A stretch of DNA of 64,000 nt, taken from assembly GCA_905236715.1 (NCBI GenBank), contig CAJOMQ010000006.1:1-64000 (forward strand), given 5' to 3'. Within the stretch, counting starts at the first letter, position 1. Every line of letters begins with the position of its first letter. Source of the stretch: an uncultured Bacilli bacterium (lineage in GTDB: Bacteria > Bacillota_I > Bacilli_A > RFN20 > CAG-826). The translations under genes were made by a program, and so were the position numbers. Positions 1 through 13,006 of this stretch are shown in pieces. Below the pieces are notes generated by a model that saw only the letters and a list, made by a program, of their open reading frames with translations, was not told the DNA's origin and did not search any database.

Positions 1-66
1 TGTTTTATCAACATAATATGTTTTAATCGCATCAATATAATTCTCTACTCCTAAAGGTGTATTCAT
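1..66 (-). CDS. N-terminal fragment of an AAA-ATPase-like / PD-(D/E)XK nuclease family protein, truncated by the window edge
   Basis: Minus strand reads MNTPLGVENYIDAIKTYYVDKT, matching the typical N-terminus (..IGVENFxxxIxxxYYVDKT) of this family; purine-rich sequence upstream of ATG at 66. Confidence 0.6.
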   Translation of the reverse strand, partial: MNTPLGVENYIDAIKTYYVDKT

Positions 67-261
67 ATCTATTTTCCATCCATCTGACACTTTTAATTTT
101 TATTAAAAAATAGATAAATGTCAACATAATGTTAATAATTATGTGCAAAATGTTAATGAAATGTTAATTGTGATAAAGAGATGAAAATGAGTTAAATTCT
201 CTTTGCTTAATGTAAATGCTGAATTATAGAAATAGCCATTCAAATACGGCACCTATAGGGG

Positions 262-324
262 AGATGTCGTGACCCCCCAGCAGTGAGAAATGTTCCCCCG
301 GCACGGAAAAATGTCCCCCTAGCA
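262..324. repeat. Three imperfect 21-bp direct repeats resembling IS21-type terminal transposase sites
   Basis: AGATGTCGTGACCCCCCAGCA / GTGAGAAATGTTCCCCCGGCA / CGGAAAAATGTCCCCCTAGCA, contiguous with period 21 (minus-strand sense GGGGGACATTTTTC...). Confidence 0.6.
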
Positions 325-412
325 AGATATTTATCCCTCTAGTAAATTTAAGTCTTTCAATTTGTAAGCGAAAATTTCTTCGAACTCTAGGTCTGATTTC
401 TTCAAAAAGCAC

Positions 413-443
413 AAAAAAATGAGCTTTTCAGCCCATTTTTGCG
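413..443 (-). terminator. Rho-independent terminator downstream of tRNA-Arg
   Basis: Minus: AAAAATGGGC TGAAAA GCTCATTTTTTT, stem plus U-tract. Confidence 0.65.
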
Positions 444-489
444 GTTTTCCGCATATTTTACTTTGAGTATCAAAGTATGTATACGGTTA

Positions 490-567
490 TGGCGCGCCCG
501 AGGCGATTCGAACGTCCGACTCCTTTCTTAGGAGGAAAGTACTCTATCCAGCTGAGTTACGGGCGCG
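490..567 (-). tRNA. tRNA-Arg (anticodon CCU), CCA encoded
   Basis: Minus: CGCGCCC GTAACTCAGCTGGATAGAGTA CTTTC CTCCTAA GAAAG GAGTC GGACGTTCGAATCGCC TC GGGCGCG CCA. Cloverleaf with 7-bp acceptor stem and CCT at anticodon positions. Confidence 0.96.
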
Positions 568-582
568 TTTTGAAAAGAAGAA

Positions 583-1515
583 TTAAATAATATTCTTATT
601 TTCGATATCTTCTTTAAAGAACCTCACGATATCGGCGTAAACTTCTTCTTTTCTATCTTCGTTTAATATTTCATGTCTTAAACCATCATAGACTTTAGTT
701 TGGACATTTTTCACACCAAGACGATTATACATCTTCTGCAATTTGCCAACCGAAGAGCCATAATTGGTCACTGGGTCTTCAGAACCAGAAATAATAAATA
801 TGTCTAAGTCTTTGCGGATCTTTTGTAAGAATTTCTTCTTGTATAGACGGTTCATACCTTTGACGAATTCGAGGCAGAAACCATTTGTGGGTCCAAAGCC
901 ACATAATGGGTCAGCAATATATTTATCAACGTTTTCTTCATTAACTGATAACCAGTCAAAGGGAGTGCGAGGATTTTTAATTTTCTTATTGAAATTACCA
1001 AACATGAGTTTGTTTAATAAGCCCGCTTTTTTGTTTCTATTTTTCTTGTTCACTATTAATTTAGCTAAGAAATAACCAACGGGAACGGCGGGATTTTTTG
1101 AACCACTTCCGCATAAGACAACTTTACTAACGTGTTCAGTATATCTTTGGATATAGTCTTGGCACATAAATGAACCCATGGAATGAGAGAAAATAAAGGT
1201 GGGGATACAAGACACTCTGAGTTTTTCCACTAAAGCATCAACGGCTTGTACTTGTTTACGGAAACCAGATGTCGGCCATAAACCGATATTAGATAAATCC
1301 TCTTTCACGTTTAAACCTTGTCCGTAGGTATCAATAGCGTAAACGTTAAAATTTTCTTTATTTAAATATTGGGCAAAATCATCATAACGAGAAACATGTT
1401 CCTCCATGCCTTCCATAATAATGACATTCGCAATTGGTTCCTTAACGGTCCAAGCTAAGCCAAGGAGAATATCACCATTTTTATTTGTGGTTTTAAATTT
1501 TTGTGCTTCACTCAT
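583..1515 (-). CDS. alpha/beta hydrolase (lysophospholipase / monoacylglycerol lipase-like)
   Basis: GHSMG-type nucleophile elbow (FSHSMGSFM), C-terminal GSEDPV..YDGLRHE motif; SD GGAAGG upstream. Confidence 0.85.
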   Translation of the reverse strand: MSEAQKFKTTNKNGDILLGLAWTVKEPIANVIIMEGMEEHVSRYDDFAQYLNKENFNVYAIDTYGQGLNVKEDLSNIGLWPTSGFRKQVQAVDALVEKLRVSCIPTFIFSHSMGSFMCQDYIQRYTEHVSKVVLCGSGSKNPAVPVGYFLAKLIVNKKNRNKKAGLLNKLMFGNFNKKIKNPRTPFDWLSVNEENVDKYIADPLCGFGPTNGFCLEFVKGMNRLYKKKFLQKIRKDLDIFIISGSEDPVTNYGSSVGKLQKMYNRLGVKNVQTKVYDGLRHEILNEDRKEEVYADIVRFFKEDIENKNII

Positions 1516-1529
1516 AATCTATTACCTTC

Positions 1530-2549
1530 CTATTTGTTATATCCATTAGGATTTTTACTTTGCCAATTCCATGAATCACGACAAGCATCAACGATATCAT
1601 ATTGGGCTTTCCAACCTAATTCATTGTAGGCTTTATCACAATTAGCATAATTTTCCGCGACATCACCAGCGCGACGTGGACAAATTTGATATGGAACTTT
1701 CTTACCAGTGGCTTTTTCAAAAGCCGTAATCATTTCTAAGACAGAAGTGCCTTTACCGGTGCCTAAATTATAAATGACTACACCTGGATTAGTATCTAAT
1801 TTTTTTAATGTCGCGACATGGCCATTAGCTAAATCAACGACATGAATATAATCTCTCACACCTGTGCCATCAGGAGTTGGATAATCATTTCCCCATACAC
1901 GGAGATATTCGCGTTTACCAATCGCCACTTGCGTAATATAAGGCATGAGGTTATTAGGAATGCCATTTGGATCTTCACCCATTAAGCCAGATGGATGGGC
2001 ACCAATGGGGTTAAAATAACGGAGAATTGCTACATTTAATTCAGGCCATGCATCTTGGGTATCCATCAATATATGTTCAATCATGACTTTGGTTTCACCA
2101 TATGGGTTAGTGGCGTGATTAACTGGATCACTTTCATATAGTGGCACTCTTTGGGGAATACCATATACTGTCGCGGAAGAAGAAAAGACGATATTACGGC
2201 AATCAAATTCTTTCATTACTTTTAATAATGTCAAAGTGGATAGCAAATTATTTTCATAATAACTAAGTGGTTTTTCCACAGATTCACCCACTGCTTTTAA
2301 ACCCGCAAAATGAATGACGCCTTCTGGATGATGCTTGGCAAAAACGGTGCGTAAATTTTCTTCATCACAAACATCAATGATATATAAAGGGACTTCTTTA
2401 CCAGTAATTTGTTTAATACGGTCAATAACCATTTCTTTGGAATTACTCAAATTATCAACAATGATTGGTTCATAACCATTTTCAATTAATGAAACAACTG
2501 TTGTCGAACCAATAAATCCTAAACCGCCTGTCACTAAAATTTTACGCAT
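1530..2549 (-). CDS. galE: UDP-glucose 4-epimerase
   Basis: MRKILVTGGLGFIGS..., YGxxK-type motif (NPYGETK), RYFNPIGAHPSG; overlaps gatB stop. Confidence 0.96.
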   Translation of the reverse strand: MRKILVTGGLGFIGSTTVVSLIENGYEPIIVDNLSNSKEMVIDRIKQITGKEVPLYIIDVCDEENLRTVFAKHHPEGVIHFAGLKAVGESVEKPLSYYENNLLSTLTLLKVMKEFDCRNIVFSSSATVYGIPQRVPLYESDPVNHATNPYGETKVMIEHILMDTQDAWPELNVAILRYFNPIGAHPSGLMGEDPNGIPNNLMPYITQVAIGKREYLRVWGNDYPTPDGTGVRDYIHVVDLANGHVATLKKLDTNPGVVIYNLGTGKGTSVLEMITAFEKATGKKVPYQICPRRAGDVAENYANCDKAYNELGWKAQYDIVDACRDSWNWQSKNPNGYNK

Positions 2550-3969
2550 AATTTTCTCCTTCCAAGACTTGGACTACCAAATCATGTATGTGTTGGGGGT
2601 TAACACTCCCCTTTGTAGATTTTATAACTTTTCCTACAAGGAAACCAATAACTCTTGTTTTTCCTTTCCGATAATCATTAATACAACCCGGGTTTTCTTT
2701 TAAATATTGCTTGATAAAATCTAATAAAATTTCATCACTAATAATTAAATCACAATTTAAATTTTTTAGTAAAACTTCAATGTTTTCTTTATCAGTCAAA
2801 GCCTGTAGAAAAATCTCTTTAGCCTGCACTTGTGTTATTTTTCCTTCTTCTAAAGTTTTTAATAGTAAAACCATATCAGAAAATGAAATTGGGAATTCGT
2901 CTATTTCAATATTGTGTTCATTTAAATAGCTCTGGATATTTTGGCTCACCCAAGAAAACGCTAATTTGGGGTTAATACCACTTTCAACCAAACCATCAAA
3001 ATATAAAGATGTTTGTTTATTTTCTAAAAGCGAAAATATTTGTTGATTCGACAATCCATACTTACTAAATTTTTGATAAAAATCATCAGGGGTTAATGGC
3101 ATTTGTAAAATAATCTCATCAATAAAAGAATCAGACAATTGAATCGGCAATAAGTTTGTCTCGGGAATATATCGATAATGATTATCCTTATCTCGCATAT
3201 GAAGTGTTTGTTTCTTCATTTCATCGTAGCGACGCGTCTCTTCAATTACTTCTTGTCCCGACAAAAGAATGGCGTTTTGCTGATTAATTTCATATTCAAT
3301 TGCTTTTCGACAATCAGCATAAGAATTGAGATTTTTGATTTCCACTTTATGCCCTAATTTATTATCACCATATGGACTTAAAGACATATTAATATCAACT
3401 CGGATAGAGCCATCTTCTAATTTACCATCACATATATCTAAATAAAGGAGGTCCAATCTTAATAATTTTAGGAACGCCACTACTTCATCAGCGTTAGTAA
3501 AATCAGGTTCGGTAACAATTTCAATTAGCGGAACACCCGAGCGATTGTAATCAATATAAGTATATTTATCATCATGCTTTTGTTTAGCGGTATCTTCTTC
3601 TAGATGTAATCTTCTTAAACGAATTTTTTTATTACCATCAACATTAAATAATTCAACATAACCATTTCTTCCAATCGGACGATAATATTGTGTGAGTTGA
3701 TATCCTTTGGCTAAATCACTATAAAAATAATTTTTGCGGTCAAAGCATAAATGATGATCTATTTGAAGATGAAAGGCGTTGCACGCTTTTATTGCCATGA
3801 TGACGGCGTCTTTATTGATAATGGGCATCGCGCCAGGAAAACCAATATCTAAATTAGAGACATTTGTGTTTGATTTCTCACCAAACAAAGATAAGGCAGA
3901 AGAAAATAATTTAGTCTTTGTTTTTAATTGAATATGAATTTCTAAACCAATGGATACTGCAAAATTCAT
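2542..3969 (-). CDS. gatB: Asp/Glu-tRNA(Asn/Gln) amidotransferase subunit B
   Basis: VSIGLEIHIQLKTKTKLFS, GYQLTQYYRPIGRNG, YIDYNRSGVPLIEIVTEPDF; adjacent to gatA/gatC. Confidence 0.96.
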   Translation of the reverse strand: MNFAVSIGLEIHIQLKTKTKLFSSALSLFGEKSNTNVSNLDIGFPGAMPIINKDAVIMAIKACNAFHLQIDHHLCFDRKNYFYSDLAKGYQLTQYYRPIGRNGYVELFNVDGNKKIRLRRLHLEEDTAKQKHDDKYTYIDYNRSGVPLIEIVTEPDFTNADEVVAFLKLLRLDLLYLDICDGKLEDGSIRVDINMSLSPYGDNKLGHKVEIKNLNSYADCRKAIEYEINQQNAILLSGQEVIEETRRYDEMKKQTLHMRDKDNHYRYIPETNLLPIQLSDSFIDEIILQMPLTPDDFYQKFSKYGLSNQQIFSLLENKQTSLYFDGLVESGINPKLAFSWVSQNIQSYLNEHNIEIDEFPISFSDMVLLLKTLEEGKITQVQAKEIFLQALTDKENIEVLLKNLNCDLIISDEILLDFIKQYLKENPGCINDYRKGKTRVIGFLVGKVIKSTKGSVNPQHIHDLVVQVLEGENYA

Positions 3970-5426
3970 TTTTTATCCTTTTTGGGTTGAAGATCTTTTA
4001 AACCTAATTTATTCTCAAGAGCTAACGCTACATTCAAAACCGTTTGTTCGCCAAAAGCGCGTCCAGTAATGTTTGCACCGAAAGGCATATTGTTACTAAA
4101 CCCTATTGGAAGAGTTAAAGAAGGGAGACCACTAAAATTATTCATAGGAAGATGATTTTCACCTATAAGAAAAGCGTCGCTCATTTTATCAAAGGAAACA
4201 TCAAATCGAGGGGCAGTGGTTGGTGAAGATGGTAAATAAATGACGTCATTATCTTCTAAAATTTTATTGATAGAATCTACTATTAAGCGACGGGCCCTAA
4301 GAGCTTTGACATATAGATTATCTTCTTCAACGCTACTTAAAGCATAACCCCCGATGATAAATCTCTTCTTGATAGGGGCGGAGAATCCCTCACTGCGAGA
4401 TTTTATAACAGTCTCTTCATAACTATTTCCTTCAATTCTATTACCGAATTTAATTCCATCTAAATTAGCGTTGTTAGATGAAGATTCAGAACAAGAAATA
4501 ATCACATAGGTAGGATAAACAGCTCTAAGAATTTCTTTATCAATGGTAATGTGGTTGATCTGCGCTCCCAATGATGCAAGCAATGCGACTGAATCATTGA
4601 AAGATTTCAAGATATTTTCATCTTTAGTTTGCTCCACTATTTCATCAATGATAGCAATTCTTTTACCACTAATATTGTCATTTAAGTTTTCAAAATATTT
4701 ATCCACTTTTTGTTTAGCACAAGTTGTGTCTTTTTCATCTTCTCCCGCTAAAGCTCCTAAAACAATCGCGGAATCCGCCACTGATTTTGTGAAAAAACCA
4801 ACAGTATCTAAAGAAGGAGCAAAAGGAAATAAACCATGACGAGAAATTCTTCCCCAGGTTGGTTTAAAGCCGACAATACCACTATAACTTGCTGGCTTTC
4901 TGACACTATCACCAGTGTCTGAACCGATTGAAAAAGGAACTATACCAGCGCTAACAGCAGATGCGCTTCCACCACTAGAGCCGCCAACAATATGTTCGTG
5001 TTTGGGGTCCCAAGGATTATATATCTTACCTAAATGTCCAGTGACTCCCATACCACCCATGGCTAATTCATCCATAGTAGTTTTGCCAATCAAAATGGCG
5101 CCGTTATCAATAAGTCTTTGATATACTTCACTAGAAAAAATCGGTTTATAACCATTTAAAATATTGCTTGAAGCAGTTGTGGGAATATCTTTAGTGGAAA
5201 AATTATCTTTTAAAACAAAAGGGATACCATAAAGTAAGCAATTCTTTTTACTAGGATCTAATTCATTTAATTGTTGATAAGATTCTTTTTCACAAATATA
5301 TTCAAAACAATTGTTATCATCTTCTTTGGCAAGAGAAATAGCGTGGTCGATTAAATCTTTTGAATTTATTTCTCCGTCCACTAAAAGTCTATGCAAATCA
5401 ACGATATTTAATTCAGAATATTTCAT
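3966..5426 (-). CDS. gatA: Asp/Glu-tRNA(Asn/Gln) amidotransferase subunit A
   Basis: Amidase signature GGSSGGSASAVSAGIVPFSIGSDTGDSVRKPASYSGIVGFKPTWGRISRHGLF. Confidence 0.96.
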   Translation of the reverse strand: MKYSELNIVDLHRLLVDGEINSKDLIDHAISLAKEDDNNCFEYICEKESYQQLNELDPSKKNCLLYGIPFVLKDNFSTKDIPTTASSNILNGYKPIFSSEVYQRLIDNGAILIGKTTMDELAMGGMGVTGHLGKIYNPWDPKHEHIVGGSSGGSASAVSAGIVPFSIGSDTGDSVRKPASYSGIVGFKPTWGRISRHGLFPFAPSLDTVGFFTKSVADSAIVLGALAGEDEKDTTCAKQKVDKYFENLNDNISGKRIAIIDEIVEQTKDENILKSFNDSVALLASLGAQINHITIDKEILRAVYPTYVIISCSESSSNNANLDGIKFGNRIEGNSYEETVIKSRSEGFSAPIKKRFIIGGYALSSVEEDNLYVKALRARRLIVDSINKILEDNDVIYLPSSPTTAPRFDVSFDKMSDAFLIGENHLPMNNFSGLPSLTLPIGFSNNMPFGANITGRAFGEQTVLNVALALENKLGLKDLQPKKDKK

Positions 5427-5716
5427 TATTTAATAACCTTGGGGATGACAATTTGATAGTCTTTGATAGAAGAACAATTAGACAAAACATCTTCACTAGG
5501 AGAATTGGCATCATTATCTTCGCGGAAAAAGCCAACTGAATCATAAGGAAAAAGCATTGGTGAGGCATTATCAATACCATCAATAAAATCTAACAACGCA
5601 AATTGTTGATTATAAATTTCAAATTCTTTTAACAATTCATCATATTCATTTTCTTTTAATTCGAACATTAATTGAAGCGCTATTTCTTTTAATGATTCTT
5701 TATTCATTTTTTCCAT
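5426..5716 (-). CDS. gatC: Probable Asp/Glu-tRNA(Asn/Gln) amidotransferase subunit C (divergent)
   Basis: Short acidic protein immediately upstream of gatA; C-terminal YQIVIPKVIK typical of GatC ends. Confidence 0.75.
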   Translation of the reverse strand: MEKMNKESLKEIALQLMFELKENEYDELLKEFEIYNQQFALLDFIDGIDNASPMLFPYDSVGFFREDNDANSPSEDVLSNCSSIKDYQIVIPKVIK

Positions 5717-5772
5717 AACTATAAATTTGATTGCATAATATCACACTTTTTCATTTTATAGAAATAAAAGAA

Positions 5773-5798
5773 AAAATCACCCAAAATAGGATGATTTT
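5773..5798 (-). terminator. Rho-independent terminator after ligA
   Basis: Minus: AAAATCATCC TATTTTG GGTGATTTTTTCTTTT, stem and U-rich tail. Confidence 0.7.
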
Positions 5799-5828
5799 AA
5801 AAATAATTAATTAATAAGAATATGTGGG

Positions 5829-10042
<4,214 letters not shown>

Positions 10043-10048
10043 AGCAAT

Positions 10049-10077
10049 ATATTATCATAAGCCCAAAAAACATTCAA
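10049..10077 (-). promoter_or_regulatory. Predicted promoter giving a leaderless pcrA mRNA
   Basis: Minus: TTGAAT - 17 nt - TAATAT - 6 nt - ATG(10042). No SD. Confidence 0.75.
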
Positions 10078-10100
10078 TATTGACCATTCATTATTTGTTT

Positions 10101-10553
10101 TTAGGCCATTTTTGCTATTGTTTTTAAGAAATTTAAGATGCTATTCTCTCCTGCGATATTATTGGTGATTGCTGATTCGGTAACTTCTAAGAGTGTTGGT
10201 GTTCCAAGGATTCCAACATCTTCGATTTGCTTAGCGCCAATCGTGCCACTAACATCCGAAAGAATCGGAATGTTATGGTCATATGTAAGAAAATAAAAAT
10301 TGTCTAATGTTAATGCTATATCAATAACATTGTTTTTGATATTTTCACAATGAGAGCAATAAGGTGAATAAATATAGCAATGATACAATTCATTGCTTTG
10401 GATAAATAATTCTTCCCATTTGATTAGTAGATGAGAGATTTCATCATAATCGTGGCTTGGTATTTCTTGTGAAATGGTGTTTGTATTATTTTGGCAAGCC
10501 GAAATCATAAAAATGGTCATTAATGGATAAATTTTCAAATATTGTTTTTTCAT
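10101..10553 (-). CDS. Lipoprotein with thioredoxin-like CxxC domain
   Basis: MKKQYLKIYPLMTIFMISACQNN lipobox; CYIYSPYCSHCENIK...GTPTLLEV (CxxC and cis-Pro). Start moved to internal ATG, with a plausible SD (AGGAGG) upstream. Confidence 0.7.
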   Translation of the reverse strand: MKKQYLKIYPLMTIFMISACQNNTNTISQEIPSHDYDEISHLLIKWEELFIQSNELYHCYIYSPYCSHCENIKNNVIDIALTLDNFYFLTYDHNIPILSDVSGTIGAKQIEDVGILGTPTLLEVTESAITNNIAGENSILNFLKTIAKMA

Positions 10554-10615
10554 AAAGCCTCCTATCATACATATAGGAGACAAATTGTAATTTTTACCAA
10601 AAATATTTTATTTAA

Positions 10616-10624
10616 TGGTAAAAT
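10616..10624 (+). promoter_or_regulatory. Extended -10 element for leaderless 10632 gene
   Basis: TGG TAAAAT then 7 nt then ATG(10632). -35 not convincing. Confidence 0.55.
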
Positions 10625-10631
10625 TCTTTAT

Positions 10632-11540
10632 ATGAGCACATTTAAGAAAAGAGAAACTGTTGTACAAAATATCGCCTACATGGGATTAATGGCGGCGATT
10701 AATGTTGTCTTTGTCTTGTTAACAACTTTTGTTCCTGTCTTGTTTTTCTTAATTGTCTTTGTGCTTCCACTAACTTCAACGGTTGTGGCTTTGCACTGTA
10801 AGAAAAGATATTATCCCATTTATGCAGTGGCCACGATTGGTATCTGTATGCTTTGTACAATGTGGAAAATTGATGACACGATTTTCTATATTATCCCCTC
10901 CATTATTACTGGTTTTATATTTGCCCTTATGGTGGAAAAAGAAATATCCGCTCCATGGATAATTATTACAACCACTATTATTCAACTAATTTTTTCTTGC
11001 TTGGCTATTCCTTTAATTATTGTTTTATTCGGCCGCGATATCGTCATCACTTTTGCCTCTATTTTTGGTTTACAAAGTTATCAATATATTGACTATATTG
11101 CTCCAGCATCTATCTTTTTCTTATCACTAATTCAATGCAGTTTATCTTTCATTGTGACAAATGAAGAAATTAAAAAATTTGGATATGAATTAAAAGAAGC
11201 AAAATTAAATTCATATTACTTATTGATTGCCTTATGGTCATCGATGGTTGTGACAATGGTTTTTGCTTTAACTTATAAACCATTAAGTTATACAAGTATG
11301 CTTATCTCGCTATATTTTGTTTGTGTATTAATCGCTGGATTATTACAAAGGAAAAAGAAATGGATTTATATTGTTTTACCAATTTCCTTTTTCCTTTCCT
11401 TTTTCTTATTCGCCATATTCTATCCTTATGCCGAAGAGCCTCTTGGTTTATTGTTATTAAATATTTTCTTTTTTGTTGTTTCAATTATCGTTTTAATCGA
11501 TAATTCTTTGTTAAACAAACAAAATAAAGATACAATTTAA
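10632..11540 (+). CDS. Polytopic membrane protein (ECF S-component/DUF2232-like topology)
   Basis: About 8-9 hydrophobic helices; start at ATG 10632 (MSTFKKRET) rather than the ORF-track start. Confidence 0.65.
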   Translation: MSTFKKRETVVQNIAYMGLMAAINVVFVLLTTFVPVLFFLIVFVLPLTSTVVALHCKKRYYPIYAVATIGICMLCTMWKIDDTIFYIIPSIITGFIFALMVEKEISAPWIIITTTIIQLIFSCLAIPLIIVLFGRDIVITFASIFGLQSYQYIDYIAPASIFFLSLIQCSLSFIVTNEEIKKFGYELKEAKLNSYYLLIALWSSMVVTMVFALTYKPLSYTSMLISLYFVCVLIAGLLQRKKKWIYIVLPISFFLSFFLFAIFYPYAEEPLGLLLLNIFFFVVSIIVLIDNSLLNKQNKDTI

Positions 11541-11547
11541 ATACGTT

Positions 11548-12042
11548 ATGGGAAATTTCTTTAAAAGTTTTGGTAAAGGTATCTTATATGTCCTCGTATT
11601 ACCAGTGTTACTGGTAGTATTAGTGCTTTATGCAATCGAGGCCATCATTGTTTTCCTTATCATGTCAATCAAAGGATTGGTCTTATTCTTCACAGGCCGA
11701 TCTTTATTCGATGATTTACCAGAAGATAAGAAAGCGAAAGAAATCTTATTGGCCACTGCTGGTGGTAACTTACAAACTACCCCCGAAAATAACGCAGAAG
11801 TCGCCACTGGGCAAGTCAGTGTTGACCAATCAATTTATAATAATCCCTCTAATGTGGATGAAGATCCTTTCTATGTGCCGGAATATTTAAAAGAGCCAAG
11901 ACAAGAAAATAATCAAGATGAAAATCCACAAACAATACCAGAAGAAGATTATGTGAATGAAAACGATATCACATATATCAATAAAACAAATGATCAAGAG
12001 TCACCATTAGATGACAGTGACACCGATGATTATCAATTATAG
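11548..12042 (+). CDS. Hypothetical membrane protein with acidic C-terminal tail
   Basis: N-terminal hydrophobic segment, then Asp/Glu/Asn-rich tail; ORF tightly spaced with neighbours. Confidence 0.7.
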   Translation: MGNFFKSFGKGILYVLVLPVLLVVLVLYAIEAIIVFLIMSIKGLVLFFTGRSLFDDLPEDKKAKEILLATAGGNLQTTPENNAEVATGQVSVDQSIYNNPSNVDEDPFYVPEYLKEPRQENNQDENPQTIPEEDYVNENDITYINKTNDQESPLDDSDTDDYQL

Positions 12043-12054
12043 AAAGGAGAAGCA

Positions 12055-12756
12055 ATGATAGTTCATTTAATTTCATTATCCGAAAATGATAAGCGCCTAT
12101 TATTAGCTCTCCTTTTGGTGTTAATTTTAGTCTTTGTTTTAATTGGCTATTTAGGCATGCTAATCACACGCATCATGAAATGGCAAGGCAAAAAATTGGA
12201 TAACGCTGTATCTGATGTTTTAAGAACACGAGTGGTTACCGAAAAGAAACATTTTATTTCTTACGCTAGAAAAAAGAATTGGCGGGTCTTTTTCAAACAA
12301 GCCTGGATTCCTATTATTATCATGATAACTTCTGCGTTGGTGTTAATTATTAGAGACGCTATTATGCATGATTTTTCTTATAATCCTATTAATAAAGAAA
12401 ATGGCTTTTCTTCTTTATTGTTCTTATGGGATTTTGGTAATGATGAATATTATGTCCGTATCTTCGGTATCAAAGTATTATCCACCTGGCCCGGATTAAT
12501 TAATTCACCCCATTTTGTGGGAGAGGCATGGGCGGCTTATATATTTGTTATCGGTATGCTTGTCGGTGGTCTATGGTTCTTATGGGCCTTACAATCCTTA
12601 ATAGCCCGTACCATTAGAATGATCAAATTATCCAGAAGTGTCTTTGATAAAAATTTGGACAATTTCAACACTAATGATGATTTAACGCAAAGGTTGAATA
12701 ACCCCGCAAATCCACAAGAAAATCCACCGGTTAACAATAATCCTGGTCAGGAATAA
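12055..12756 (+). CDS. Hypothetical multi-pass membrane protein
   Basis: Four hydrophobic segments; SD AGAAAGGAG upstream. Confidence 0.75.
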   Translation: MIVHLISLSENDKRLLLALLLVLILVFVLIGYLGMLITRIMKWQGKKLDNAVSDVLRTRVVTEKKHFISYARKKNWRVFFKQAWIPIIIMITSALVLIIRDAIMHDFSYNPINKENGFSSLLFLWDFGNDEYYVRIFGIKVLSTWPGLINSPHFVGEAWAAYIFVIGMLVGGLWFLWALQSLIARTIRMIKLSRSVFDKNLDNFNTNDDLTQRLNNPANPQENPPVNNNPGQE

Positions 12757-12792
12757 AAAAGCAATTCCACGCTCGGAATTGTTCTTTTTTTA
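12757..12792. terminator. Bidirectional rho-independent terminator
   Basis: AAAAAAGCAATTCC ACGCTC GGAATTGTTCTTTTTTT. Confidence 0.85.
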
Positions 12793-13005
12793 TCTCAATA
12801 ATTTTATAAATTCAAATATTTCTCGAATGGAAGCAATTGTGGTTGAAGAATTGTTTCGGTTATTACCAGTAAAGACGGAAACCATTTCATAAACCAGATA
12901 TCCCGCTAAAAGAATATCAAAGACAATCAAAATAATGAAAAGACGGAATTTTAAGCGGTCTTTTCTTTCTTTTTCTTCAGGTGTCAAAATCTTCTCTTTT
13001 GCCAT
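12790..13005 (-). CDS. Small hypothetical membrane protein
   Basis: 71 aa, charged N-terminus and one TM helix, directly downstream of asnS. Confidence 0.6.
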   Translation of the reverse strand: MAKEKILTPEEKERKDRLKFRLFIILIVFDILLAGYLVYEMVSVFTGNNRNNSSTTIASIREIFEFIKLLR

Positions 13006-13006
13006 A

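Noticed and set aside
224-412. 62-aa ORF with repeated GGHFS motifs
   Set aside because: Translation of the 21-bp IS-like tandem repeats; no RBS and repetitive frame coincidence. Not a credible protein.
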